38,974 bases of DNA, from assembly GCA_025937895.1 (NCBI GenBank), contig JAICQL010000055.1, positions 1 through 38,974 on the forward strand. The letters run 5' to 3'. The notes under the pieces were generated by a model. The model was given only the letters and a program-made list of their open reading frames with translations. It was not told where the DNA came from and searched no databases. This DNA is from Polyangiaceae bacterium (lineage in GTDB: Bacteria > Myxococcota_A > Polyangia > Polyangiales > Polyangiaceae). The position numbers and the translations under genes are program-made. Numbering within the stretch: the first letter of the stretch is position 1; each line of letters opens with the position of its first letter. Positions 17,552-27,436 of the stretch are shown here, piece by piece.

Positions 17552-20500
17552 TCACTGGAAGTCCAGGCGCCAGCGCAGGTCGGCGCCCAGGTTGCCCAGG
17601 GTGGAGCTGGAGGCGTCGTTCACGTTGTCGTACGAGCCCTCGATGCTCAGCTTCTTGTTTAGCTTGATCTCGACGTTCGAGCGCACGTCGCGCGACTCGC
17701 TCAGGCCGCTGGTGACGAACGCACGGATGCGATCGCTCAGCCGCTTGCCGATGGTGATGGCCGGCTCGGTGCGGCCCGTGCGCGAGGCGTAGCTGCCCAG
17801 CCGGAACTCGTCGATCACCGGAATGGCATCCGTCACCACCTCGTCCGCGCCGGTCAGCGCGCCCAGCGCCTCCAGCGCCACGCTCTCACCCACGCTCGAC
17901 GACTGCAGCTGATCGAACTCCGTGCGCGTCAGCCCCAGGGTGAGCAGCAGCAAGATGTCCTCCTGCGGCAGCGCGGGCTGGCTGGTGAGGTCGATGCGCA
18001 AGGTCTCCGCGTCGCCGTGGGCGTGCATGCTGATGCGCCAGTCATTGGCCGTCCCCGTGCCCTGCGTGGTGCCGGAGTTCACGTCGCCGCCGCCGCCGGA
18101 GCGCCGGAACTCCGTCACTGCCGTCACGTCCACCAGCGGCGCGATGCGCGTCGGATCGTCAAAGCGCACCCGCCCCTGCTGGATCTCGAACTCGTTGCGG
18201 GTGAGCCGCACGTGCCCGCCCGGCGCGATGCGCAGCGCGCCGCGGATGCCGAAGCGCTGGTTGGTGCCGGCCAGCTGCAGGATGTCGTCCTCGATGGTCA
18301 GGCTGGCGTCGATCAGGTTGTTGTCCAGGGTGAGTGGCTTGGTGGAGCGCACGTTGAGATCGAAGCTGACCACGTCGCCCTCTGGCTGGTAGGCGTCGAA
18401 CTCCGTGCGCTTGCCGCGCTGAGCCAGATCGCTGATGTTGACCGCCATCTTGACCGGCCGCGAATAGCTGAAGGAGTTGAGCGTCACGTTGCCCACCAGC
18501 TGCGGCAGCGCACGCTTCTGCGCGTCACCTTGCATGGCGCCGGGTAGCCAGCGCGCGCGCAGATCGGCATCGGCCGTCGCCTGCACCCCGGGCGCCAGGG
18601 GCAGCGCCACGTTGCGCGCCTGGATGAAGGTGCGCAGCTCGCCCAGCCGAAAGCCGGTGAGCGGCGCGTTGCCATTCAGCTTCACCCGCCCGCCGCCGAT
18701 GGAGAACTCGCCGTGCTCGATGATCAACTCGCCCGGCATCACCTTGATGTTGAGGTCCAGCTCGCTGATCGACTGCGGCGAGTTGCGCAGCGCGATGGCA
18801 CCATTGGCCAGCTGGAAGCCGCCGCGGTACACGGGTGCGCTCAGTGGGCCCGTCACGCTGATCTGCCCGCCCAGCTGCCCGCGCGCGCGCTCGGCGCCCG
18901 GGATCAAGCCCACGAAGCCGTCCAGCGCGGTCGGCTCCAGGGTGAAGCGCAGATCCGCCCGCGGCGCGCTGCCCAGCCCGGTGAGGCGCCCGCCCAGGGT
19001 AAAGCCGGCGGTGGGCCCGCTCTCGGCCTTGGCGTGCAGGGTGAGGCGCGGCACCTCCAGGGTGCCGGAGCTCAGCCGCAGCTGGGTCGGACCAGCGGCG
19101 CTCACCTGCGTGCCAGCTGCCTTCAGCGACAGCCGCGACAGCTCCAACGCACCCGTGGCGAGCAGCGGTGCGTCCAGGGCCAGATCCGCCAGCTGCAGTT
19201 TGCCGTCCAGCTCCGCCTTGTATTCGGGATCGAGCATGCTCAGACCCGGCGCCAGGTTGGAGAGCGCCACCAGATCCAGGCTCTGGAAGCTGACCCCGCC
19301 GCGCACGTGCGTGGCGCGCTGGCGGGTGACCTCGAACTGGTCCAGCTTGATCTGCCCACCAAACAGCGAGCCGCTGATCTGAAACACGCCTGCGGGTCGA
19401 TCGGCCTCGTATTCCGCCAGATCGAACTTGCCCTGCCTGGCAGCGCCGCAGGCGGTGGTGCCGATGCGCTCGGAGGTGCGGGCGATGGGCAGCAGAGTCA
19501 CGGCCAGGCTCGAGGGCGGCAGCTCCGAGCGACCGATGCGCACCGGGCCCACCCTGGCCTGCACCTGTGCGGCCATCGCGTCCAGGGTGCCGCTCACCTC
19601 GGCCTCGGCGTTGATGGCGCCCGCCGCCAGCTTGCCCAGTGGACCGAGGCCCTGCACCTCGGAGACCGGCACCTGGGTTGCGATCATGTTGGCGGAGACG
19701 CGGCCACCCGGCGTGATGTGCGCCGAGCCGAGCACGCTGCCCGGGCCCTTGCGCAGCACCACGCTGGGGACATCCAGCTGCATGCCCAGGTAGCTGGCGT
19801 CGATGTCGAACCAGTTGAAGCTGAAGCTAGCGGAGGCATTCTGGTAGCTCTCCTCGAACATGCCCAGGGAGGCCAGGTCGATGTCCCCGCGCACCTCCAG
19901 GTTGCCGCCCTTGCAGCGGTCCTGCTTGCCGCCGAGCACGTACGAGACACGCCCCTTCAGCTTGCCGCGCCCGAAGATACTGTCCCAGCGCGGGTCGGTG
20001 TCGAAGTGCCACATCTCGAAGAAGTCGCGCAGCTCAAAGCGCTGGCTGTTCACCGTGGCGGCGGCCACCACCGTGGCCGCCGTGCCGAAGTCCAGCCGCG
20101 CCTTGCTCAGCTCGAACTCGCTCTTGCCCTTGCTCAGCCGGGCGCTCTCCAGGTCCACCACCAGCGGCACGAAGCGCACGCTCTGGGTGCTCAGGTCCCC
20201 GATGGGGAAGCCGGCGAACCACAGGTCGTTGATGCCGAGCGAGCCGGTGAGCACCGGATCGGACATGTCGCCCTTCATGCGCAGGTTGAGCTGCGTCTGT
20301 CCCGCGATGGGGATGTCCACCAGCGGGCTGGCGTCTGCCAGCTCCAGGAGCGAGCCCTGCGGCACCTCCAGGGCGATGGTGTTGTCGTAGCCGATGTGCA
20401 CGGTCGTGCGCAGCTTGCTCTTGCCGAAGTCCAGGCGCATGTCGTCGAAGCGGACCGAGTCCTGGTACACGCCGAAGGTGCCGCTCACCTGCGCGCGCGG

Positions 20501-21997
20501 CACGCCGATCATGTGCTTGCGCCCGGGCTCGTGTACCGAGCGATCGAAGACCTCGAAGTTGCGGGTCTCCACGTTCAGGCGGCCCGCCATCGCCGCCGGC
20601 ACCAGGGTGCCCGCGAACTCGTCGATCACGACCCTGTTCAGGTCCCAGTTGACGATCGTGTTGGGAGTGACGTCGATGTCACGCATCAGCCCGGGGAAGG
20701 TGATGCCCGTGCCCACCGTGCGCCGCACCCGCAGCGGCATGCTCGGCTTGGCCAGATCGATGTCCACGTCCTCCAGCAGCACATCGCCGTCGGCGTAGCC
20801 TGCGCGAAAGGTGCTCACCACCAGCCGATCACCGATCAGGTGCAGCTCCGCGTCCGAGTGGGCCACCAGCGAGTAGCCCTTGAGGTGAACCGGGCCCGTG
20901 CGCACCTTGCCGTGAAACTCCGGGAAGCGGTGGCGCGAGCTGAGATCCAGCTCTCCGCTCACCTGCAGCCAGCCGCTGAGCGGCGCGCCGCTGGTGTAGC
21001 GGCTGGAGATGTCGAGCGGCGCTTGCAGCAGCACGTGACCGCCGATGCGCCGTGCGCTGCCCGTGGGGTCCTCGATGCGGACTCCGGAGAGCCGCATCAG
21101 CACCCGGCCCGGATCGGCGCGGATGCCGTCCAGCTCACACACCGGCGCCGTGCCGGCGCCCGGGTCACGGTCCACGCTGCCCAGCAGCGAGAGCCGCCGC
21201 ACCAGGATCTCGTTCGGCGCCAGGCGCACGCGCGCATCGAGCTGGCACAGCACGTCTTCATCCAGCGCCGCCGGCCCTGGCTGTTCATCGGGCGGCGGGC
21301 GCCGCTGTACGATGGAGCTGGTCGCGGCGCGCAGCGCCACCTCGTACACCTCGCTGCCGTCGGCGAAGACGTCCAGATCGATGGCGTCGCTGTGCACGCG
21401 CACGCCCTCCAGGTCGAGGTCGAGCCGCGCGTCGGTGATGGCCAGCGCGGCCAGCGGCAGCGGCCCCTCCGAGGGGCTCTGCTGCGGCGGTGGTCGCAAG
21501 GTCAGGTTCTGTAGCTCGCCCTCCTTCAGGACCAGCCGCACGTGCGGCTCTTCCACGGCGATCTGCCCTGCATCGATGCGCCCTGCCAGCAGCGAGAACA
21601 GGCGCGGCCGGATGGTGACGCGCGGCGTGCGCAGCGCTGGCGCTCCGCCGTCGTTGGAGTCGATCACCACGTCGCTCAGCTCGAGGCTCAGCGGCCAGAG
21701 CGCCAGGCTCACCTCGTAGCTGGCCTGCAGCCCCAGCTGCCGCTCCAGGATGCTGGCGGTCTCGTGCGCCGCCCAGCTCTGCACGGGCTGCCAGCGCGTG
21801 AGCGCCGCGAGCAGCGGCGGCACCAGCCCGATCAGCGCAAACACCGCACACAGCACGCGCGCCAGCCAGCGGCCCGCGTCGAACGGGGGCCGCACGGCGG
21901 CCTCGCGCGGCGGCCGCACGGAGGACGGAGAGCGTCCGGAGTGGACGGGGATCACAGGCAACATCCAGCGTATCGCGTGCGAGCCGTCCAGGCCCAT
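17552..21997 (-). CDS. tamB: TamB-family translocation/assembly (AsmA-like) protein
   Basis: 1481 residues from ATG 21997; a second ATG at codon 12 is possible. One N-terminal transmembrane helix (about 45-68) anchors it in the inner membrane. A very long beta-rich region follows, typical of the lipid-carrying groove proteins of the AsmA/TamB class. The C-terminal DUF490/TamB signature is clear: FDDPTRIAPLVDVTA, LTSQPALPQEDILLLLTLG, IPVIDEFRLGSY and TIGKRLSDRI, ending in LRWRLDFQ. Known members span the periplasm, helping insert outer-membrane proteins with TamA and moving phospholipids to the outer membrane. No tamA lies next to it here; it follows aarF on the same strand after 47 bp containing a 7-bp hairpin (22025-22040). 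Confidence 0.92.
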   Translation of the reverse strand: MGLDGSHAIRWMLPVIPVHSGRSPSSVRPPREAAVRPPFDAGRWLARVLCAVFALIGLVPPLLAALTRWQPVQSWAAHETASILERQLGLQASYEVSLALWPLSLELSDVVIDSNDGGAPALRTPRVTIRPRLFSLLAGRIDAGQIAVEEPHVRLVLKEGELQNLTLRPPPQQSPSEGPLPLAALAITDARLDLDLEGVRVHSDAIDLDVFADGSEVYEVALRAATSSIVQRRPPPDEQPGPAALDEDVLCQLDARVRLAPNEILVRRLSLLGSVDRDPGAGTAPVCELDGIRADPGRVLMRLSGVRIEDPTGSARRIGGHVLLQAPLDISSRYTSGAPLSGWLQVSGELDLSSRHRFPEFHGKVRTGPVHLKGYSLVAHSDAELHLIGDRLVVSTFRAGYADGDVLLEDVDIDLAKPSMPLRVRRTVGTGITFPGLMRDIDVTPNTIVNWDLNRVVIDEFAGTLVPAAMAGRLNVETRNFEVFDRSVHEPGRKHMIGVPRAQVSGTFGVYQDSVRFDDMRLDFGKSKLRTTVHIGYDNTIALEVPQGSLLELADASPLVDIPIAGQTQLNLRMKGDMSDPVLTGSLGINDLWFAGFPIGDLSTQSVRFVPLVVDLESARLSKGKSEFELSKARLDFGTAATVVAAATVNSQRFELRDFFEMWHFDTDPRWDSIFGRGKLKGRVSYVLGGKQDRCKGGNLEVRGDIDLASLGMFEESYQNASASFSFNWFDIDASYLGMQLDVPSVVLRKGPGSVLGSAHITPGGRVSANMIATQVPVSEVQGLGPLGKLAAGAINAEAEVSGTLDAMAAQVQARVGPVRIGRSELPPSSLAVTLLPIARTSERIGTTACGAARQGKFDLAEYEADRPAGVFQISGSLFGGQIKLDQFEVTRQRATHVRGGVSFQSLDLVALSNLAPGLSMLDPEYKAELDGKLQLADLALDAPLLATGALELSRLSLKAAGTQVSAAGPTQLRLSSGTLEVPRLTLHAKAESGPTAGFTLGGRLTGLGSAPRADLRFTLEPTALDGFVGLIPGAERARGQLGGQISVTGPLSAPVYRGGFQLANGAIALRNSPQSISELDLNIKVMPGELIIEHGEFSIGGGRVKLNGNAPLTGFRLGELRTFIQARNVALPLAPGVQATADADLRARWLPGAMQGDAQKRALPQLVGNVTLNSFSYSRPVKMAVNISDLAQRGKRTEFDAYQPEGDVVSFDLNVRSTKPLTLDNNLIDASLTIEDDILQLAGTNQRFGIRGALRIAPGGHVRLTRNEFEIQQGRVRFDDPTRIAPLVDVTAVTEFRRSGGGGDVNSGTTQGTGTANDWRISMHAHGDAETLRIDLTSQPALPQEDILLLLTLGLTRTEFDQLQSSSVGESVALEALGALTGADEVVTDAIPVIDEFRLGSYASRTGRTEPAITIGKRLSDRIRAFVTSGLSESRDVRSNVEIKLNKKLSIEGSYDNVNDASSSTLGNLGADLRWRLDFQ

Positions 21998-22044
21998 TTG
22001 TGTGGCTGGATGGGGCGAAACTCCGGCCCGGCTCCGGGCCCGGT

Positions 22045-23463
22045 CTAGCTCGGCTCAGGACCCGCGGGCTTTGCCGGCGCTGGACTTGCGGGCGCTGGAT
22101 TTGCGGGCGGTGGATTGGAGCGGGCCGCCAGGCTGCGCAGCATCATGCGCGAGGCGAGCGGGGCCGCAACCCCGGGCAGGCCGCGCACGGGCTCCAGCAG
22201 CCCCACCAGACCGAAGAGCAGCGCCAGGGTGCGCTCCAGGTAGAAGTAACCGTCCGGGTACTCCACGCTGCGCATCACCTCGCGCAGGCGCCCGCGCACC
22301 TGCTCGTAGCCGGAGAGCTTGTGCAGCTCACCGCGACCGAGGCTGGAGAAATCGCTCACGCGCAAGGTGGCCAGGGTCTTCAGATACGAGCGCCCCACCT
22401 CGCGCAAGAGCTCGCGATCGCCGCCGGGCGCGACAAAGCCCATCTGCTCCGCCCCCAGCAAGACCTGCTCCGTGTTGCGCGTGAGCGCACCCAGGATCAC
22501 GGTCTTCAAGCCGCGCGCCAGCGGCTCCGGCACCTCCTCGACTGCCCCGTAGTCCAGGATGACCAGGCACGGCCCGGGCCGCACCAGGAAGTTCCCCGGG
22601 TGCGGATCGGCGTGCAACACGCGGTGCTCGAATAGCATCGTGAAATAGCAATCCGTCAGCAGCCGGGCCACCTCCTCGCGCGAGATGCTGCCCCGCGAGC
22701 TGCCCGGCTGCTCACTCGGCTGCCCGCTTGGCTCCTCCCGCAGCAGGTCACTGATGCGCACGCCCTCCTCGAAGCTCATGGTGAGCACGCCGCCCCGGGT
22801 CAGCTCATCCACCACCACCGGCACCACCACGTCCTCGCGCCGCTCGAAGATGCCGCGGATGCGATCCATGTTCCGGCGCTCGTTCTCGTAGTCGGTCTCG
22901 CGGTTGAGCATCGCGCTCAGCTGGTTGAGCACGCGCTCGAAGCGCACAATCGGGAACACGCGGCGAATGATCGGCAAGAATATCCTGAGCACGAACAGGT
23001 CGCGGGCGATCAGCCGCTCGATGCCCGGGTACAGCAGCTTCACCGCGACCTGCCGCCCGTCGAGCAGCTGCGCGCGGTGCACCTGCGCCAGCGACGCGGC
23101 CGCCAGTGGGCTCTGATCCAGGCTGGCAAAGCGCGCCAGCGCGTCGGGCCCGAACGCCTCCAGCAAGCGCGCCTGCACCTCGGCAAACGGTCGCGGCGGC
23201 ACCTGATCCTGCAGCTTCTGCAGCTGCTCGCGGTACACCGGCGGCAAAAAGCCGCCCAGCACGCTGATCACCTGACCCAGCTTGATGAACACGCCGCGCA
23301 GCCTGGCGAAGCCGTCTGCCAGCCGGCGCGCGTTGCTCAGGTGCACCCGCGGCCAGCGCTCACCGAAGCCTCGCCCCCAGGTCAGCTTCACGAGCGCCCA
23401 CTGCAAGGCATAAGCGCCGAGCACGCTCGCGATCAGAAGAAAGGCTCGAACGGAACGTGACAT
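22045..23463 (-). CDS. AarF/UbiB (ABC1) family atypical kinase
   Basis: 472 residues from ATG 23463 (MSRSVRAF); the frame continues upstream without family sequence, so this start is preferred even though no strong ribosome site is seen. Diagnostic ABC1/ADCK motifs are present: the KxGQ motif (K61-L-G-Q64), the Ala-rich loop AAASLAQVH (121-129), VAVK with K142, HADPHPGNF and LDYGAVEE. The N-terminus carries a hydrophobic segment (8-25), and the C-terminus ends in a Pro/Ala-rich tail. UbiB proteins are ATPases that support ubiquinone or related isoprenoid-lipid biosynthesis. It is followed by tamB and diverges from the fadN-like gene. Confidence 0.92.
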   Translation of the reverse strand: MSRSVRAFLLIASVLGAYALQWALVKLTWGRGFGERWPRVHLSNARRLADGFARLRGVFIKLGQVISVLGGFLPPVYREQLQKLQDQVPPRPFAEVQARLLEAFGPDALARFASLDQSPLAAASLAQVHRAQLLDGRQVAVKLLYPGIERLIARDLFVLRIFLPIIRRVFPIVRFERVLNQLSAMLNRETDYENERRNMDRIRGIFERREDVVVPVVVDELTRGGVLTMSFEEGVRISDLLREEPSGQPSEQPGSSRGSISREEVARLLTDCYFTMLFEHRVLHADPHPGNFLVRPGPCLVILDYGAVEEVPEPLARGLKTVILGALTRNTEQVLLGAEQMGFVAPGGDRELLREVGRSYLKTLATLRVSDFSSLGRGELHKLSGYEQVRGRLREVMRSVEYPDGYFYLERTLALLFGLVGLLEPVRGLPGVAAPLASRMMLRSLAARSNPPPANPAPASPAPAKPAGPEPS

Positions 23464-23660
23464 TTTGGGGACGACTCGCTGGATCCTAGAGGTTCCATGG
23501 GGCCCCCGCCGGTTTGTTTGCCACCCGTGTACCTCCTTTTGGACACCTTTCGTGTGCCGGAGCTCACGCCAGCACATCACACCTATTGAAGAGCTGGCGA
23601 CGTGGCGGCGAATTGTGGACGCGCGGGCCGGTGTGCTGGACGAGCTGCCGAGTAGGGATC

Positions 23661-23669
23661 TGCTAAGCT
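23661..23669 (+). promoter_or_regulatory. possible extended -10 (TGCTAAGCT) for the fatty acid oxidation genes
   Basis: TGCTAAGCT fits the extended -10 pattern TGnTAnnnT, about 49 bp upstream of the fadN-like start at 23718. No good -35 hexamer is seen 17 bp upstream, which is acceptable for extended -10 promoters. Tentative. Confidence 0.3.
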
Positions 23670-23717
23670 CGTTTCACGGCGTGGCGGTCGGCGGGCGTCG
23701 AAGAGCAAGGAGACAAC

Positions 23718-26108
23718 ATGTCGGAAGGCATCAAGAGTGCCGCGGTGATTGGGTCGGGGGTGATGGGCAGCGCTATCGCGGCTCAGTTTGCCGGTGCCGG
23801 GATTCGCACGCACCTGCTCGACGTGGTCCCGCGCGACTTGCCCGCCGGCGCCGAGACGGACGCGCGGGCGCGCAATCGGCTGGCGCAGGAGGCCGTTGCA
23901 CGCGCGCTCAAGACCAAGCCCGCGCCCTTTTACCTGCCGGAGATGGCCGAGCTGGTCACGGTGGGCAACCTGGAGGATCACCTCGGGCGCCTCGCCAGCT
24001 GTGATCTGGTGATCGAGGCGATCATCGAGAACCTCGAGATCAAGCAGCAGCTGTTCCGCAAGCTGGCGCCGCACCTGTCCGACAGCGCGGTGCTGGCCTC
24101 CAACACCAGCGGCCTGTCCATCGCTCGCATGAGCGAGAGCCTGCCGCCCGAGCTGGCCAAGCGCTTTCTGGTCATGCACTTCTTCAACCCGGTGCGCTAC
24201 ATGCACCTGCTGGAGATCGCCCCCGGTCCGCACACGGATCCGGCCGTGGTGGCGCGCGCCGCACGCTTCGGCGAGTTCCTGGGCAAGGGCATCGTCTACA
24301 CGAAGGACACGACCAACTTCGTCGCCAACCGCATCGGCGTGTACGCCCTGCTGCAGACCGCGCACTCGCTGCTCAGCGCCGAGACGCAGGCCGCCGGCAT
24401 CGGCATCGAAGCCGCGGACATCGTCACCGGCAAGCCGATGGCGGGCTCCGGCGGCGCCACCTTCAAGACGGCCGATCTGGTCGGTCTCGACACGCTCGTG
24501 CACGTGGCCAACAACTGCTACGACACGCTCACCCGCGACCCCGAGCGCGCCGTGTTCCGGGTGCCGCCGCTGATCACGGAGCTGGTCAAGCAAGGGCGGC
24601 TGGGGCGCAAGTCCGGCGCGGGCTTCTACAAGAAGGTGGGGGACGACATCCTGGTGCTCGATGTGCAGAGCCTGGAGTACAAGCCCGCACAGAAGCCGCG
24701 CTTCGACTCGATCGGCGCCGTGCGCAACCTGGAGGATCCGCGGCAGCGCGTGGCCAAGCTGGTGGCCGCCGATGACGCCGCGGCCCGGTTCGCCTGGAAG
24801 CTGCTGTCGCACACGCTGGTCTACAGCGCGCGTCTGGTGGGGGAGATCTCCGACGACCTGGTCAGCATCGATCGCGCGATGCGCTGGGGCTTCAACTGGG
24901 AGCTCGGTCCCTTCGAGGTGTGGGACGCCATCGGGGTCAAGGCGGCGGTCGAGCGCATGCAGCGCGACGGCCTCGACGTGCCGGCCTGGGTGCGTGAGGG
25001 CGTGCTGTCCGGCCCCGGGCGCTTCTATCCGGGTAGCGCCGCGGCGCCGACCTTCTTCGATGTGCCGAGCCGCAAGGAGAAGCCGATCCCGCGCGATCCG
25101 CGCGAGCTGCGCCTGGAGGCGATCAAGAGCGATCCCAAGCGCGTGCTGAGAAAGAACCTGGGCGCGTCACTGATCGACCTGGGCGACGGCGCGCTGTGCG
25201 TCGAGGTTCACACCAAGATGAACACCATCGACGGTGACGTGATCGAGATGCTGGGCGCCGCCGTGAGCGAGGCGGAGCGCAACTTCGAGGCGCTGGTCAT
25301 CGCCAACGACGGCCAGCATTTCGGCGCGGGCGCCAACCTGTTCATGATCTTCGCGGCCGCGCAGCAGAAGAAGTGGGACCAGATCGGCACCGTCATCCGC
25401 GGCCTGCAGGGCGCACTGCAGGGCCTGCGCTACGCGCGGGTGCCAGTGGTGGCCGCGCCCTTCCAGTACACCCTGGGCGGGGGCGCGGAGCTGGCCATGG
25501 CCGCCGATGCCTGCCAGGCGCACGCGGAGACGTACATGGGCCTGGTGGAGCTAGGGGTAGGTTTGATCCCGGCGGGCGGCGGCTGCCTGCGCATGGTCGA
25601 GCGCCATACCCGGCACGTGCTCGGGGTCGAGGGTGCGGATCTCCTGCCGCTGATCGGCCAGGCCTCGCTCACCGTGGCCATGGCCAAGGTCTCCACGTCT
25701 GCGGACGAGGCCAAGCAGCTACGCCTGTTGCAGCCGGAAGACGGCATCTCGCTCAGCCGCACCCACCAGCTGTACCACGCCAAGCAGCGCGCCCTGGGCA
25801 TGGCTCGGGCCGGCTACCGCCCGCCGCGGCCGCGTGCGCTGGTGGCGGCCGGCAAGGACGCCGCGGCCACCATCGGCGCCCGCATCTGGGGCCTGGTGGA
25901 GGCGGGCTACGCCAGCGCCTACGATGGCCTGCTCGCCAATCAGGTGGCGAACGTGCTGTGCGGCGGGCAGGTGGCAGCGGGCACTCCGCGCAGCGACCAG
26001 GACTTCCTGGATCTGGAGTTCGAGGCGTTCCTCTCCCTGTGCGGTCAGGAGAAGACGCTGGCCCGCATCGAGCACATGCTCAAGAACAACAAGCCGCTCC
26101 GCAACTGA
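23718..26108 (+). CDS. FadN/FadB-like 3-hydroxyacyl-CoA dehydrogenase/enoyl-CoA hydratase
   Basis: 796 residues from ATG 23718, with AAGGAG 7 bases upstream. The N-terminal half is 3-hydroxyacyl-CoA dehydrogenase: [15 protein letters not shown] is the NAD+ site, followed by [21 protein letters not shown] and [14 protein letters not shown]. The C-terminal part (about 480-796) is crotonase-like, with GAGANLF, the oxyanion-loop [11 protein letters not shown] and [15 protein letters not shown] carrying the two conserved glutamates. The order, dehydrogenase first and hydratase second, and the 796-residue length match Bacillus FadN rather than E. coli FadB. It performs hydration and NAD+-dependent oxidation in beta-oxidation. 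The thiolase gene 105 bp downstream completes the cycle. Confidence 0.93.
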   Translation: MSEGIKSAAVIGSGVMGSAIAAQFAGAGIRTHLLDVVPRDLPAGAETDARARNRLAQEAVARALKTKPAPFYLPEMAELVTVGNLEDHLGRLASCDLVIEAIIENLEIKQQLFRKLAPHLSDSAVLASNTSGLSIARMSESLPPELAKRFLVMHFFNPVRYMHLLEIAPGPHTDPAVVARAARFGEFLGKGIVYTKDTTNFVANRIGVYALLQTAHSLLSAETQAAGIGIEAADIVTGKPMAGSGGATFKTADLVGLDTLVHVANNCYDTLTRDPERAVFRVPPLITELVKQGRLGRKSGAGFYKKVGDDILVLDVQSLEYKPAQKPRFDSIGAVRNLEDPRQRVAKLVAADDAAARFAWKLLSHTLVYSARLVGEISDDLVSIDRAMRWGFNWELGPFEVWDAIGVKAAVERMQRDGLDVPAWVREGVLSGPGRFYPGSAAAPTFFDVPSRKEKPIPRDPRELRLEAIKSDPKRVLRKNLGASLIDLGDGALCVEVHTKMNTIDGDVIEMLGAAVSEAERNFEALVIANDGQHFGAGANLFMIFAAAQQKKWDQIGTVIRGLQGALQGLRYARVPVVAAPFQYTLGGGAELAMAADACQAHAETYMGLVELGVGLIPAGGGCLRMVERHTRHVLGVEGADLLPLIGQASLTVAMAKVSTSADEAKQLRLLQPEDGISLSRTHQLYHAKQRALGMARAGYRPPRPRALVAAGKDAAATIGARIWGLVEAGYASAYDGLLANQVANVLCGGQVAAGTPRSDQDFLDLEFEAFLSLCGQEKTLARIEHMLKNNKPLRN

Positions 26109-26212
26109 ACCGCGAGCGCCCCGCGCCTGCCGCGCCGGCACTGGTGATGCCAGCGCCCTGTGCGGCCCCCCGTCAGAGTCCTAGATCGAAAAATGAGGTT
26201 GAGGAGTCAGTT

Positions 26213-27382
26213 ATGAGTTTTCCGCTCAACGTGATCGTGGCCAGCGCCCTGCGGACGCCCGTCGGTCGAGGCGTGAAGGGCAGCCTCAAGGATACGCGCC
26301 CGGATGATCTCGCCGGCTGGATGTTGCAGGCCGCGCTGAAGAGCGTGCCTGGCCTCGACCCGAAGGACGTGGACGACGTGGTGCTCGGCTGTGCGATGCC
26401 GGAAGCCGAGCAGGGGCTGAACATCGCCCGCAACGCGGTGTTCCTCGCGGGCCTGCCCAACAGCGTCAGCGCCCAGACCATCAACCGCTTCTGCTCGAGC
26501 GGTCTGCAGGCCATCGTGCTCGGCGCGCTGGCGGTGCAGACAGGGCTGCAGAACGTGGTGCTGGCTGGCGGGGTCGAGTCGATGTCGATGGTGCCGATGA
26601 GCGGGAACAAGGTCAGCCTCAACCCGACCTTGATGGAGCGCTTTCCCGAGGCCTACATCGCCATGGGTCACACCGCCGAGCGGGTCGCCAAGCGCTTCGG
26701 CGTGAGCCGCGCGGACCAGGATGCCTTTGCGGTGCGCTCGCACGAGCGCGCGCTGGCGGCGCTCTCCGCGGGTCGCCTGGCGGACGAGTGTGTGACGGTC
26801 CCCGCTCGCTGGTTCGAGGGGGGTAAGGTGGGCACGCGAGAGTTCAGCAAGGATGAGTGCCCGCGCGCCGGCACCACGGCCGAGGTGCTGCGCAAGCTGC
26901 CGCCGGCCTTCAGCCAGGGCGGCAGCGTCACCGCGGGCAACAGCTCGCCGCTCAGCGACGGTGCCGCAGCGTCCGTGTTGCTCTCCGAGCGCAAGGCGCA
27001 GGAGCTGGGGGTGCGCCCGCTCGGGCGCCTGCTCGGCTTCGCCGTGGCGGGGGTGGATCCCGACGTGATGGGCATTGGCCCGGTGCCTGCCATCCAGAAG
27101 CTGCTGAAGCTGACGGGGCTCGGCATCTCGGACATCGACCTGTTCGAGATCAACGAGGCGTTCGCGGCACAGGCCGTGTATTGCCAGCGTGAGCTGGGCA
27201 TCCCCGACGACAAGCTGAACGTTAACGGCGGCGCCATCGCCCTGGGGCACCCGCTGGGCTGCACGGGCGCCAAGCTCACGGCCACGTTGCTGCATGAGCT
27301 GGGTCGCCGTGGCGGGCGCTACGGCATCGTCTCGATGTGTATCGGTGGCGGCATGGGCGCGGCCGGCCTGTTCGGCGTATAG
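26213..27382 (+). CDS. fadA: acetyl-CoA acyltransferase (3-ketoacyl-CoA thiolase)
   Basis: 389 residues from ATG 26213, with GAGGAG 7 bases upstream. The nucleophile C94 lies in [11 protein letters not shown]346 in IALGHPLG, and the C-terminal acid/base C376 in MCIGGGMGA, all as expected. The length is that of the degradative thiolase family (about 390). It cleaves 3-ketoacyl-CoA with CoA to give acetyl-CoA and a shortened acyl-CoA. Placed after the fadN-like gene on the same strand, it forms a FadN-FadA pair for beta-oxidation. The exact symbol (fadA versus fadI or yhfS) is uncertain. Confidence 0.95.
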   Translation: MSFPLNVIVASALRTPVGRGVKGSLKDTRPDDLAGWMLQAALKSVPGLDPKDVDDVVLGCAMPEAEQGLNIARNAVFLAGLPNSVSAQTINRFCSSGLQAIVLGALAVQTGLQNVVLAGGVESMSMVPMSGNKVSLNPTLMERFPEAYIAMGHTAERVAKRFGVSRADQDAFAVRSHERALAALSAGRLADECVTVPARWFEGGKVGTREFSKDECPRAGTTAEVLRKLPPAFSQGGSVTAGNSSPLSDGAAASVLLSERKAQELGVRPLGRLLGFAVAGVDPDVMGIGPVPAIQKLLKLTGLGISDIDLFEINEAFAAQAVYCQRELGIPDDKLNVNGGAIALGHPLGCTGAKLTATLLHELGRRGGRYGIVSMCIGGGMGAAGLFGV

Positions 27383-27436
27383 GCGCCGCGCTGGCAGCAC
27401 TGGCGCGGGCGCCGCGCGCGCGTTACACGGCAGCAC

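Noticed and set aside
18713..21514. 933-codon open frame antisense to tamB
   Set aside because: The composition is a His/Arg/Gln-rich shadow of the tamB frame; no domains or ribosome site.
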